Source: Sipunculus nudus (lineage: Eukaryota > Annelida > Sipuncula > Golfingiida > Sipunculidae). From it: a stretch of 64,000 bases of DNA. The stretch lies in NCBI GenBank assembly GCA_026874595.1, contig CM049309.1, positions 51,062,079 to 51,126,078 of the forward strand, given 5' to 3'. Below are positions 1-9,828 of this stretch, piece by piece. The notes beneath the pieces were generated by a model, which did no database searches, was not told the DNA's origin, and was given only the letters and a program-made list of their open reading frames with translations. A program made the translations under genes and the position numbers. How positions within the stretch are numbered: position 1 is the stretch's first letter; each line of letters starts with the position of its first letter.

Positions 1-507
1 AAACTCATACTATTCTCAAGGAAGAGAACAACATCACCAAATTAACAAAGACAGCTTTTACAAAGATCAATGTATACATGTACAAAATTCGGTCGGAGGT
101 GACACAGGATGTGCGCCCTGGAAGCTTAATGGGAGGCTGTCCCCACAGCCGTGCATCACTTACAAACGAGTGCGACTATGGCGTTTCCTCTGTGTCATGA
201 CCAAATAATGCAATTGATTTACGAAGCCTGATAGACACCATGATAATCCCCCCCCCCCACTGCCACGTATGTTTGAATGCATAAATGGTCCACGGTGGTT
301 CATCACGTTTTGGCCGCAAGAACTTTACAGGAACTTTTGAGTTGATCTATAAGTACAATATACTTCAGGATACCTGCAGTTTTATTGATCATTTAAAAAA
401 GTACACGCTAAGATTAAGTGATTCTCGTCCGTGAATATAAAGGCTCAGCATTTACATTTTCAATTAATCCTGATTCTGTACTTAATAGAGACTAACTTCA
501 ATTTTCT
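1..507. other. No supported gene; short exon-like segment
   Basis: Mostly unremarkable sequence with a C homopolymer near 248-258. On the minus strand a 71-nt segment (about 163-233) lies between an acceptor-like 'gtgtctatcag' and a donor-like GTAAGT and stays open in one frame. The segment is short and I recognise no protein, so I do not call a gene. Confidence 0.2.
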
Positions 508-610
508 CTCTCTCTCTTTCTCTTTTTTTATCTCTCTCTCTCTCTCTTTCTCTTTATATATATATATATATATATCTCTCTCTCTATATATATAGATATA
601 TATATAATAT

Positions 611-674
<64 letters not shown>
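508..674. repeat. Compound (CT)n / (TA)n microsatellite
   Basis: CT-rich tract, then TA repeats interrupted by short CT runs, then an almost pure (TA)n run up to about 674. Open frames over it encode only alternating Tyr-Ile or Arg-Glu and are artefacts of the repeat. It abuts the inverted motif at 675-815, and a second TA run lies on the other side. Confidence 0.95.
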
Positions 675-678
<4 letters not shown>

Positions 679-813
679 TAAAGATAAAGAGTGACGCCTT
701 TTAGACGGCTAACTTGTTTAATAACACACGAGCTTTCAAAGCGCAATGGCTTCTTCGTCAGGTGGTAATTACTATTAAGGACAAGCAATTAATAACTGAC
801 GAAGAAGCCTGTG

Positions 814-815
<2 letters not shown>
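675..815 (-). mobile_element. Penelope-like / hammerhead-like inverted motif between TA runs
   Basis: Two arms of about 20 nt form an imperfect inverted repeat: GCGCAATGGCTTCTTCGTCAG (741-761, given here only as its arm) and CTGACGAAGAAGCCTGTGCG (796-815), separated by about 34 nt. Read on the minus strand, the left arm gives CTGACGA (761-755), a potential short stem with AAGC/GCTT pairing, then GAAA (737-734). This spacing resembles the CUGANGA-stem II-GAAA core of hammerhead ribozymes, which are known from Penelope-like retroelements. TA microsatellites on both sides fit their habit of sitting next to TA runs. No cleavage-site helix or reverse transcriptase was found, so the element type is inferred. 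Confidence 0.4.

Positions 816-879
<64 letters not shown>
816..879. repeat. (TA)n microsatellite
   Basis: Pure TA dinucleotide run of about 64 bp, directly following the right arm of the inverted motif. Confidence 0.97.
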
Positions 880-882
<3 letters not shown>

Positions 883-1594
883 AGTACAACAGTCACTCTT
901 TCACCTTTCAGCAGAACAAAGAAACAGAGAAGATAATGAACTCTTACGACCTCTCGTATTATTTTAATCATTGCAGCCGCTGGCCATAGCTACATTAATG
1001 AGTAGTTATGCTTAATTTATTTGACTTCCCTTTCCTGGAAGTTCCACGAGACCGGCACCAAGTCTGTTTAAAAATGTCTACGGTCGTTTTTCTTATTTAG
1101 TAGGTTCAACTTATACAAAATGTTCCATTTTCAGCCATAATAAAAGGAACTTGTTGTTTCAGTACACTGTCAGAAAAAAAAAATGTTTTTTTTTAACCAA
1201 ATAATGTTTGGGTAAACATCATCGGTAGTTTTACCCCTCTAACAAATATTACGGAGTCTGCCCGAGCGAAGACAGGCAGAACTATTCAAATCGAAATCGT
1301 AAATGAAAATATCGATGGAAAAACAATAGGTTTCCTTACATTCGACGAATAACAAGTATCATGTAATTTTCCCACATCACGTATCATATGATATGATTTC
1401 TTTATAATCTACCATACTGTTTAATCTCCCTGTACCTGCGTTATATTCCAGGCTGAGAACAAGCTTGCTTCCCGCTGTTTCTATGATTGACTGTTTTGTC
1501 ATTGCGATCCACAGGAAACGTTAATGGTTGCCACGGCGATTAGATATCCTCTGTGGTATGTTCTTTCAATTGTTTTCTTTTCGGTGTTCCTCAC
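880..1594. other. No gene seen; short dispersed repeat piece
   Basis: AT-rich intergenic sequence. Around 1040-1065 the minus strand carries 'GTGCCGGTCTCGTGGAACTT', which also occurs on the plus strand near 31,739 and, diverged, near 33,289 inside the tandem duplication. Nothing else recognised. Confidence 0.4.
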
Positions 1595-1810
1595 TCAGAG
1601 ACTAATATTAAGATCACCGGCTGTGTACAACGATAACGTTGTAGAACAGCCGATCACTGCAGTACAGTTTTCGGCATGACTGCAGTAACAATTCAAAATA
1701 GGTCCGATCGACAAATCAGAACGGCTACTGAGTCTTAAAGATTTTTTATCTTTTTCTTTTATCATCCAGGAAATGCATCTCAGCAAATATAACGCAAAGA
1801 ACATTTTCAT
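1595..1810 (-). CDS. Candidate small ORF or exon, Cys-containing, unidentified
   Basis: A 71-codon minus-strand frame begins with a short hydrophobic start (MKMFFALYLLR) and continues into a Ser/Thr/Cys-rich part with a CYC-x5-C-x5-C arrangement. The downstream half (1618-1727) is GC-richer than its surroundings and could be an internal exon, with AG before 1727 and GTGATC after 1618. The hydrophobic start could be a signal peptide. No family is recognised. Alternatives are a chance ORF or a lineage-specific small secreted peptide. Confidence 0.22.
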   Translation of the reverse strand: MKMFFALYLLRCISWMIKEKDKKSLRLSSRSDLSIGPILNCYCSHAENCTAVIGCSTTLSLYTAGDLNISL

Positions 1811-2949
1811 TTTAGCTTTTCGAATTTCTTTGCATGTTCGTTATTATCCTTCATGCAATTTCCAGTTTTTTAATGCACACAATGGTAAAGAAAAAAAACA
1901 GTAAGTACACAAAGGCGAATTCATTGAAAATCAACCTTTCTTACAGTTGGCCTGGCAGACTATTTCTGGAAGATTTCATTACATTGAGATGGCAGAGCAT
2001 ATTTTATCCCATATTTTATCTGTTTTTATTATCTCTGTAAATACAGATTTGCATTTCTATGTTTTGGTAGCTGTTCACTATTCTCTGAAATGCTAAAGTA
2101 GATAAAGCTTCATTCTTATATCGAGCAATATGGATATAGAATCTTGCGATTAACAAACATAAATTAAGCTGCCTCTTATCTTGATTCTTATGTTCCCCGT
2201 GTCTAAAATATTTTTGACCGCCAGGCCTCAAAATCAAGCAAGAATATCTGTATATATCTACAAAAAATAAACTTGTGTAACCGTGATTTTTCGTTCTTTT
2301 TGCAATATTAACGGTTCGGTAATTCACTTATTTTCATTTTTTGTAACCATTGATTGTGTGCTACACAATCCTGTAAAAGTGACACATATCGTGCATATAT
2401 ACGGACAATTATATATAAAAGACCAATCCTTTGGTGTTATTTGGAGTTCCGAGTTCCATTTTTGAATGCCGGTTGGTATTTGGCGTTTCATATCAATACA
2501 ATTACTTAAAAAATTCTTACTACAGAAGACTTCAAGTTTCATGTTAGATAAATTAATCATATTTTCATCTCTCATATTATCTGTTCAATGTTGGTTCGAA
2601 TAAGTTTTTTTTCCAAAACGATGGTATGGCTTTGCAAAGTGAAAAAATATTTTAAGACATTAATTTTATTATGGTATTTAGTAGTTTTATCTTCAAGCGT
2701 CATAATATGCGCATCCTCTGTTGAAATATCCTTTAAAAATTATCCCTGCTTTATACCAACTTAATATAGGTAAAGTAGAGATTTACCATTGGCATGTATG
2801 CAGTTCTTATGCCATATGATTTCATATAGAGTATTTCGCACGGAATAATAATCAACTCTTTAATATAACTGGTTAATGTTAGTTAGGTTATCTCGGTAAA
2901 AAGAAGGTTAATGGATTGGCAAGTCCATGTCGCATCTACTCTGAAACAG
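1811..2949. other. No supported gene
   Basis: AT-rich sequence with several short chance frames on both strands. None shows a recognisable domain, convincing splice sites or a base composition different from the surroundings. Confidence 0.4.
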
Positions 2950-3740
2950 TTCTGTTGTACATACAGGTGACCATCTGAAATTCGATTCATAGCTGTTTTC
3001 AACACAACATTATTTAAATAGAGGAAGCGTTTAATCTAGGTTAACGTCAATGAAACGTCTTGAAACCTGACGTCTGGAGCATTAAGACCACCATGTTTAA
3101 CATTAGAATTAATACACTTCGTTTATTTTAGGGGGTTCTCCTCCCAAATGAATTGATCTATCAACTGTTGTGGCTTTTTCAAATAGTGTTCAGGTATATG
3201 CAGTACAGGCATAGGATATACCAGCTGGGACATGGCTAAAGTTTTTGCAAATAAAATTCTTCTTTTAAGTGTTAGACATCTTAATTTCCAAATTTTCAAC
3301 TTTGTCATTGAAGTTAACATCTGTTATTAACTTTCATTGTCATCAAATATAATTCCAAGACCTATTAAGGGCCCCGAGCACCATCTCACTGGTAAATTAC
3401 CGTCTTCTTTTCCTACTGAATTTCCTAACAACCTGGCCTCTGTTTTGTCTAAATTAGCTTTCAGGCCTGAACATAAAAAAATTGAAAAAGGGACTTCAAA
3501 AGAAATCTTCCGGATTTCTCATCCTAATGAAAGCATGTCGTATCGTCTGCAAAATGTAAGATTTTTATTTCAGTGTTTCCTATAATTATGCCCTTTACAC
3601 GTTCGTTATTTCTGATATGTTTAGAAAATAATTCAACAACTGATATAAAAAGAAATGGGAAGAGAGGGCAGCCTTGACAGACACTCTATCGGGTTTGAAA
3701 AAGGGAGACCTGTGCCCGTTTTTAATAATAAAATGCCAAA
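2950..3740 (-). mobile_element. LINE reverse transcriptase fragment (Tx1/L1-like), frameshifted
   Basis: Reading down the minus strand from about 3735, the frame gives a QGCPLFPFLF block and then HFADDTT (around 3560), the catalytic Asp-Asp motif of reverse transcriptase. After a stop and a frame change it continues with LDKTEARLLG and LPVRW near 3400. The post-RT part follows: LKRRILFAKTL, QLIDQFIWEENP (near 3150), and in another frame GGLNAPDV (near 3080). This order matches ORF2 of Tx1/L1-type LINEs. Stops and frame changes show it is dead. The 5' part (endonuclease) is not upstream on this strand; an endonuclease piece lies next to it on the opposite strand. Confidence 0.85.
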
Positions 3741-4059
3741 TGTCATTATATATGGCATATTAGTTAAAAAAAATTGTGCCTAAGAAACGATGTATTCTCA
3801 GTACAGCACTAAACGTTATATATTCAAAAAGCTAAAGATCGTGTAAATCTTCAGTAAGATATTTTTTTATATAATATTAATGACAAATGTGTGTAATTCA
3901 AGATCTATAGAAAGCACATTTGGCTACGGTTATGTTATGTTCGAATGGTAGAGGTAAAGGCAAGGTAGAATACGGAAGTATGCTTTTGCAGAAGCAGAGT
4001 CTCACTTGTTTACAAAGAGAACATATTCGTTTATATAAATTAATACGTATATAGACTTA
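3741..4059. other. Junction between opposed LINE pieces
   Basis: About 300 bp of AT-rich sequence between the minus-strand RT fragment and the plus-strand endonuclease fragment. I see no coding motif. It should contain the breakpoint if the two pieces come from one insertion. Confidence 0.4.
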
Positions 4060-4915
4060 ACAATGCATTCACTAGATGTGAGGGGTCCTTGGGACAGGCT
4101 TGAAAGAGAAACAAATATTTAAATGGCTAGGACACAAAACGAAAGACATAATTATCTACAAGAAACGCACACCTGTGTGGATATTGAGAAAACTTGGGAG
4201 AGAGAATTGGGGTCAAAAATCGTGTTGCGTATAGGAATAGGATGAGTAGAGGTGTAGCCAATCTCTTACCACACAATGTTAATGTTCTTATCCACAAAGT
4301 GATGCAGACGTAAACGGACGTTACATATTTCCCCACTGTAATATAGATGAAACAGAAATTATACTGATAAACATCTACGCACCTACCAAAGACAAACCCT
4401 CTGAACAAAATATTTTCTTTACAAATATTTTATTAATATTGGAAACTTATATGGATAAAACAATAATTATCAGTGGTGATTTCAACATTACTCTTAATCC
4501 TAACAAGATAAGTCAGGTGGTAATATTGAACCTGAAATTTAATCACCAATTTCCGAAATGATTATAATAACAGAGATATATGGCGGGATTTAAACTCAAA
4601 CACGCGCACAGGAGTACAGGAGTACAGAAAACCCCTGGGATTTCGAGCAGACTTGATTATTTGATAATCCCTGCTGTCCTGTCAGCATATATGCTGAACT
4701 TTTGTACGGGCTCTCCTAACAACCGTTATATGTACGGATAACAGCTTGATAACATTAAACTTAGAATTAATCGGGTTATCAAAACCGGGTCAAGGTTATT
4801 GGAAAATAAATACGCTTCTTTTAAATGATAAGGACATTATTGGGTTTTCAGAAAATTCATAAAAGAAAACAAAGAAAACAATGCAGAAGATAGAATATGC
4901 TTTGGTGAGTTTAGT
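4060..4915 (+). mobile_element. LINE endonuclease (APE-type) fragment, frameshifted
   Basis: Plus-strand frames carry the start of an ORF2 endonuclease: VRGLGDR near 4080, YLQETHT near 4150, SRGVAN near 4240, NIYAPTKDK near 4370, and IIISGDFNITLNPNK near 4465-4500. DIWRDLNSNTRT follows near 4575 and then GQGYWKINTLLLNDKDIIG near 4790-4850. The LQETH and SGDFN motifs are standard landmarks of APE endonucleases in Tx1/L1-type LINEs. Several frame changes and stops show it is inactive. It ends before any RT domain. The nearest RT (2950-3740) is on the other strand. Confidence 0.85.
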
Positions 4916-6059
4916 ATGTTTTAATCAAATTTGTTTCTCGTACTATTTTGTCATGATGTACACGTGTTAAAAGCGTGAATGTAAACATATAAATTTTATT
5001 TTTTAATTAAAAAAGGTCTGTGTCATATAGCCAGATATTTGTGAATATGGTATATTAATATTTACATATGAGATTTATAACAAGTTATTATCACCCAAAA
5101 TAACCGATGCGGCGATGCAGCTGCACAAAACACGTATATATCTATTTGCAGGTCAGGCAATGCATTGCCTTCTCTCCCCAAACATCTAACAAGAGTTAAC
5201 ATATGCAATATAAATAACATGTGCCAATACAAGTGTTATGATCTGAAGAAACACTGTGTGCCTAAGAGTAAAATTTTCTTTGTCTGCAAATAGTAACAGT
5301 GAACCGTTATTTTACGGCATATTTATTCAACAAGAATAGCACGTAAAAATGATGGAGCTGTAACATAAGTTATTTTTGCCAACCACTGTTACAAAAAGTC
5401 TGTTACAACAATGATGGTTGGAAAAAGCGATTCATTTTCAACCACACATGTCATCATCATTATAAAGTCACAGTTATAACAAGGGATTGTAATAGCGTGC
5501 CCTTAGTATATTTAGAATCAGAAAACAATCTTTTTAACTGAGACCTATATATGAATAAATTAAACAAATAAACAGAACATGCTGTCATACTGTCTAATAA
5601 GCCCTTAAACACTGGCAGGTAAAAAGGACAAGTTTACCTGTATTATCAGCTTTGTTTAAAAGGGTTAAACGGGCCGACATGTCAGGTTTTAGGGGTGAAA
5701 TACAAAGTGTCTTTTGTCATCCTCACGTTTAAGGGGAATAAAACGCATAACTATAATATTTCGAGATAATTAAGTCGACAAATTGTGCTCCCGTCAAAAT
5801 ATTTTCAGTAATATCTTAATTATGCAAAAACTAATTATGCGAAATTTCAAATATAACTAGCATAATCCGTTTTCCTCATTGGATTGTCATAAATGATAGC
5901 CAATCATACGTTGTTGAATGTTTAAATATAAACATATTTTTTTTATAATTGTGTTGAAAGTGAGCACAATTATACTCGTGCTTAAGAAATATGTTGTCCA
6001 TATAAACTGTGTTTGGAGTTAAGAAATAATGATGTTCTAGGAGAGACCTCTTGTCATAC
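4916..6059. other. No supported gene
   Basis: AT-rich sequence without recognised motifs. A short minus-strand frame near 5695-5751 and several donor-like GTAAAC sites were looked at but do not form a convincing exon. Confidence 0.4.
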
Positions 6060-6390
6060 CTGTCAGAATGCGGTGGGGTATGGATGGTATTGATTTCAGC
6101 AGCTGTCCTGTTACTGGGGAGAGGGTACCTTTGTCGGAGAAATGTCCGTAGCACAAGACCTATTGCCTGTAAAATCAGCCAACTAACAAGTTTTGTTGTA
6201 TAAAGGTGGTAAACAAACAACAGTATACACTTACGGGAACATCACCAACATGTGTACATATAAATAAGAAACCTATGCTGAAAATGATTGACGGTATCAC
6301 CGGAATTGACAGTTGGATAATAAAGATCCATTTAATTAACTTAACAGTTGGTAGGAAAGAGCTAGTGGGTTTTGTCACTTTAACTCTCAT
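6060..6390 (-). CDS. Candidate two-exon coding segment with a membrane helix, partial
   Basis: Exon 1 candidate: 6390-6235, 52 codons from an ATG. It contains a long hydrophobic stretch (from KWIFIIQLSIP to FLFICTHVG, residues about 20-47) and ends in phase 0 at GTAAGTG. Exon 2 candidate: 6166-6060, beginning AIGLVLRTFLRQ and open throughout at about 50% GC against about 33% around it, ending AG|GTATGA. The 68-nt intron starts GTAAGT, has a CTGAT branch-like site and ends TTTTACAG; exon phases agree (0 to 0). This suggests a membrane-anchored protein continuing to lower coordinates, but I found no third exon. The family is unrecognised, and a chance arrangement is possible. Confidence 0.42.
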
Positions 6391-7000
6391 TAGGGTACGG
6401 CTAACACAGTGGTTAACATCAAAGCATTATCTTTTAAAGTGTTAGGTATAATTAACTTATTTTATGTTGATGCTTTTATTTTCTTAAAACCTTCCCCAAG
6501 AGATTTGTTACCGCCAATATACTTCCGTTTTCACGCAATTTGGAAACAAGAAAAATTTGGTGACAGTTTTCTATTTAAAAGACTAGGATCTCTGAATAAC
6601 CTCCACCGCTGTGTCAATGAGGTCAAATCTAATGGCAAAATATCTGCCCATAAAGTAACATGGCCAATTTCCCATCCAGTGAAAAACTACATATTAGTAC
6701 ATTGACAAAACGCATGCGTGTCATATATATTTTAACCAAAAGGCAAAAGTATTAATTTTCGTCCACTCAAAACACTGGGAACGTAAACATGTTCTGATGG
6801 ACTCATTAGTGTCCCATACACCAGTTTCTTCCCCATGAATTATACCACATACGTTGTGTAAGGAACCTATATAGTATTTTTTCCTTTGGAAAGCTGGTAT
6901 AGCTTATAAACAGATTACTTTATCAAACAGGTCTTTAAAACAACATGAACAGTTTTAACTTGTGTGCGTACAGGTAAAATTAAACTAATATATATATTAG

Positions 7001-7058
<58 letters not shown>

Positions 7059-7197
7059 ACGTATCTATTACAGGTTCCTATTCTGTCAACTAGGTTCTCT
7101 TTCGCTACTCTATTTCGCCTAATAGATAACTAAATTTCAACGAGCTAGGGGTTGATGTAAAAACTATATAACGTTACATGCAATTCACTTTACTTAC
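6391..7197. repeat. Intervening sequence with (TA)n at 7001-7054
   Basis: AT-rich, with a pure TA run of about 54 bp. A 98-codon plus-strand frame lies at 6409-6705 and an opposite-strand alternative segment near 6540-6640; neither shows a recognisable domain. Confidence 0.6.
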
Positions 7198-7318
7198 TCT
7201 GAGTGGCTCCTTGTCCGTGGGCTACAACAGTCTCATATAAAATGCCGACAGTGTCGACTCGCAAACCTGCCTTTCTTATTTGAGGTATATCCATTCTACG
7301 ACGGTCAAACATGGAGTT
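7198..7318 (-). CDS. Candidate internal coding exon, unidentified protein
   Basis: A 121-nt minus-strand segment between acceptor TTCTTTTAG (ending 7319) and donor GTAAGTA (from 7197). Only one of three frames is open; it starts in phase 0 and ends in phase 1. The translation contains MFDRRRMDIPQIRKAG and then VDTVGILYETVVAHG, with codon and base composition (about 47% GC) unlike the AT-rich flanks. This is the best single host-exon candidate in the window. Exons around it on the same strand (7785-7870, 8139-8264) have compatible phases upstream; the segment at 6390 does not join directly in phase. I do not recognise the family. Confidence 0.48.
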
Positions 7319-7784
7319 CTAAAAGAATATATATGTAAGAAAATATTTTCTATATGTTCAATATTTATTTTTGACACGTAGTTATAGTTAGTAACTGTAA
7401 CTGTAAATTAACATTACGGCAGGTTCAGGTTTAAAGCGACACTGGAAATCCCTGAATAAACTGGCGCTACTAAACTTGCGTTAATGTAGCCTTAATTAAC
7501 TTGGCCGAATCGCCAAGGGGGTTTCCAGGTGTAACGAAATACCTGTTTAATCACCAACTCAAAGCGTTAGTGTACTAAATGACCCCTTTAGATTGTTCCT
7601 CATTATAGCAAAACTCTTCCGTACTCTTCCGAAGAGGCGTTTTTTGCGTGTTGTTCACACCTGCTTTATTGTGCTGAATCGGTCGGCAGGGTTTAACACC
7701 ATGAAAGGATGTCCCCTAGAAATAACGCACAAATTTGATACGCAGTTGAAGTATGAGTGAGATCTGGCTGCTCTTCTCTCATAC

Positions 7785-7870
7785 CTTTCTGCGTAAAATG
7801 CTATCAGCCACGAATATCTCTGGGTTTTTATCGGGTGAATTCACACAAGTAATCGCACGACAATAACTGG
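7785..7870 (-). CDS. Candidate exon upstream of 7198-7318
   Basis: Minus-strand segment with CCTCAG before 7870 and GTATGA after 7785. It is open in the frame reading CVNSPDKNPEIFVADSILRR. It ends in phase 0, which fits the phase-0 start of 7198-7318. The acceptor's pyrimidine tract is poor (A-rich), so the left boundary is doubtful. No known family is recognised. Confidence 0.3.
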
Positions 7871-8138
7871 CTGAGGTTTTTTTCTACACATCAAGCAGGA
7901 TATAATTATAAAGTAAAATAAGTAAATCAGTTATTTAAGCATACATGTGTGTACATGTGATCTAGTTCTATATTTTATTTCGCTCAGGCTTAGATATGGT
8001 TGATAATAACAACAAAATTCTTCATGCACAACATTAAGCTATTAATGAAATTTTCAGTTCACAGATCAATATTTATTGTATATAATATATTTCACGATAT
8101 AAGACTATATTATTTACTGTTTTACTTCTCAGTGAAGG

Positions 8139-8264
8139 CTACATGTGTTTGCGACGTTGGGTATCATTAGCGACACCTTTATCTGTCAGATAAAGTTGCA
8201 TGCCTTTGCGATAATAAGGGTTGGATTGAGGACATCTATGCTCCCCAATTCCTACTTTTTCTGT
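8139..8264 (-). CDS. Candidate exon or terminal exon, unidentified
   Basis: Starts after a good acceptor (TTAGATCATTTCAG). It is open for 41 codons, including GEHRCPQSNPYYRKG and LYLTDKG, to a TAG at 8141-8139. If it is the last exon, the gene ends here. If internal, a weak donor GTGTCG at 8176 would leave phase 1, which matches the 2-nt start of 7785-7870. GC is higher than in the flanks. Function unknown. Confidence 0.3.
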   Translation of the reverse strand, partial: TEKVGIGEHRCPQSNPYYRKGMQLYLTDKGVANDTQRRKHM

Positions 8265-8335
8265 CTGAAATGATCTAATGAATAATAAATGGTCACGTCA
8301 GAAAACCGTCCGAAAGGAATCAGATGAGGGATGAA

Positions 8336-8337
<2 letters not shown>

Positions 8338-8367
<30 letters not shown>
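8338..8367. repeat. (CT)n microsatellite
   Basis: About 30 bp of pure CT dinucleotide repeat. Confidence 0.95.
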
Positions 8368-8369
<2 letters not shown>

Positions 8370-8554
8370 AGGGTTGTCTCAGAATAATTTCACCTCAATA
8401 ATTTTTTATTGTTTCGGGTTTTTTTATCATCACCGACAGACCCTCAAAATTGAACATGCATGTGATAGTGTATATAACATTTATGCATGTGACAGTGGAC
8501 ATAATTTTTATAAAAAGAATAGTGGATTACATAATTATTACATTCAATTACATA

Positions 8555-8990
8555 TCATCTGATTCTTAACAGAGGCATTAATTTACCCCATTTGTCATCA
8601 TATAGGTCTAACATCATTTTCTTCTCCGCCACTTTGCGCTCTAATAATTCCATATTTTCCACATGATAAACAAATGTAACAAAAGACGGAACATCAACAT
8701 CCTTACGATATTTAAACAAAACATATTTATAAATTAATATCAACTTATCAAGGAGACATTTGAGTTCATTTTTCTCACATCCAACATATATTAAACTGTC
8801 CTGTAATTGAGGCATATCAATACCTACTTTCATAACCCAATTCTTTATTTGTCCATAAAATGTGACTGCCCTATGACACTTACAAAATAGATGAGCAACT
8901 CGTACAAAGTCTGATTCACTCATCGAAGAAATAACATCTCTAAGATCATAAAGAAAGAAAAAGAAAACCTATCTTTGCGAGGTTACTTTG
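8555..8990 (-). mobile_element. LINE ORF2 C-terminal fragment
   Basis: A 122-codon minus-strand frame reads VAHLFCKCHRAVTFY, then KNELKCLLDKLILIYKYVLF, then VENMELLERKVAEKK and KWGKLMP. The HLF-x-C-x-x-x pattern followed by a hydrophobic helix, a Lys-rich segment and a final KWG is the usual ending of Tx1/L1-type LINE ORF2 after the RT domain. The frame is cut at about 8924, where the upstream sequence changes frame. No poly-A tail or target duplication could be set. Confidence 0.75.
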
Positions 8991-9700
8991 TTCTAGTTGC
9001 TGCTGTCTCACATTGGGAACAAGATCAAGGTAAACTCGCAATGACAGAAATTAAAAAAAAAAATCTCATATCTAGTGTTGTATTCCTGATATTTTGAAGA
9101 TGCTAAAGCCTTTACATTTTCTTAGCAAAACCTGTCTAATGCTGAGTTGAAAGAACTATACTCTTGATTGTATCGATACATAAAAACTGAAACATATTTT
9201 GTAATTGGAAACATCCTCACCAATCAGCGTTTACTTTCCCTTTTGACAGTTATTGGAGATAAACGTAAGAAAGGACGACGACCAATCACTTATGCAGCCA
9301 TTCAGGTTTACAATTCCAAAGTGATCTACAGAGGGTATTATCAAATAACCCTCATCACATGAGTGACATTACAGAATCTTTGATGGACATCTTTGTTTAC
9401 CAAAGGTACTATTTGACAAAGATGTCTCTTATGTGAACAAAAATCAAGTGTTTTATGAAGAGTTGATTATCTGTTGTCACAAGAGAGCTGCTTCTTTTTA
9501 TGAAGCGGTTAAGAGATTCAATGAGTCAATGTGACGTTGCAAGCTGTGTCAAAATAGTGAGCTAAATATACACTACATTCTCACACGAATGAGACTATGT
9601 GTCGCCGGTTTAAAAATTGGAGCGGGATGCACAATGCGAAACCACGCTCTCATTTGTCTGATAACAATTGTTTGCCCCGACAAGCCCTGGTGGTGTAACC
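8991..9700. other. No supported gene
   Basis: Short plus-strand frames (for example 9168-9362) without recognised motifs. Confidence 0.35.
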
Positions 9701-9828
9701 CTGAGAAAATTGCTATAAAAAGCAGCGGTTAAAACGATGGTGACTACAGTGTATAACTGAGGAGTGTCCGTACCATGCCTCCCGTCCACCTGCTCTTAAG
9801 AGAAGTTTTACTGGTTACATTTTGGTGA
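9701..9828 (+). promoter_or_regulatory. Candidate TATA promoter with short hydrophobic start ORF
   Basis: TATAAAAAG at 9714 is followed 61 nt later by an ATG (9775) in a fair context (taccATGc). The 17-codon frame MPPVHLLLREVLLVTFW ends at TGA (9828). A TATA box, a short leader and a hydrophobic N-terminus is the layout of a first exon encoding a signal peptide. A GTGAAG just before the stop could be a weak donor. No second exon was recognised downstream, so this may be chance. Confidence 0.28.

Noticed and set aside
528-989. Overlapping frames with long Tyr-Ile runs
   Set aside because: Pure translation of (TA)n and (CT)n microsatellites; same for 53.4 and 54.4 kb.
6409-6705. 98-codon plus frame
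   Set aside because: No domain; the opposite strand is equally open in parts; no splice or start signals.
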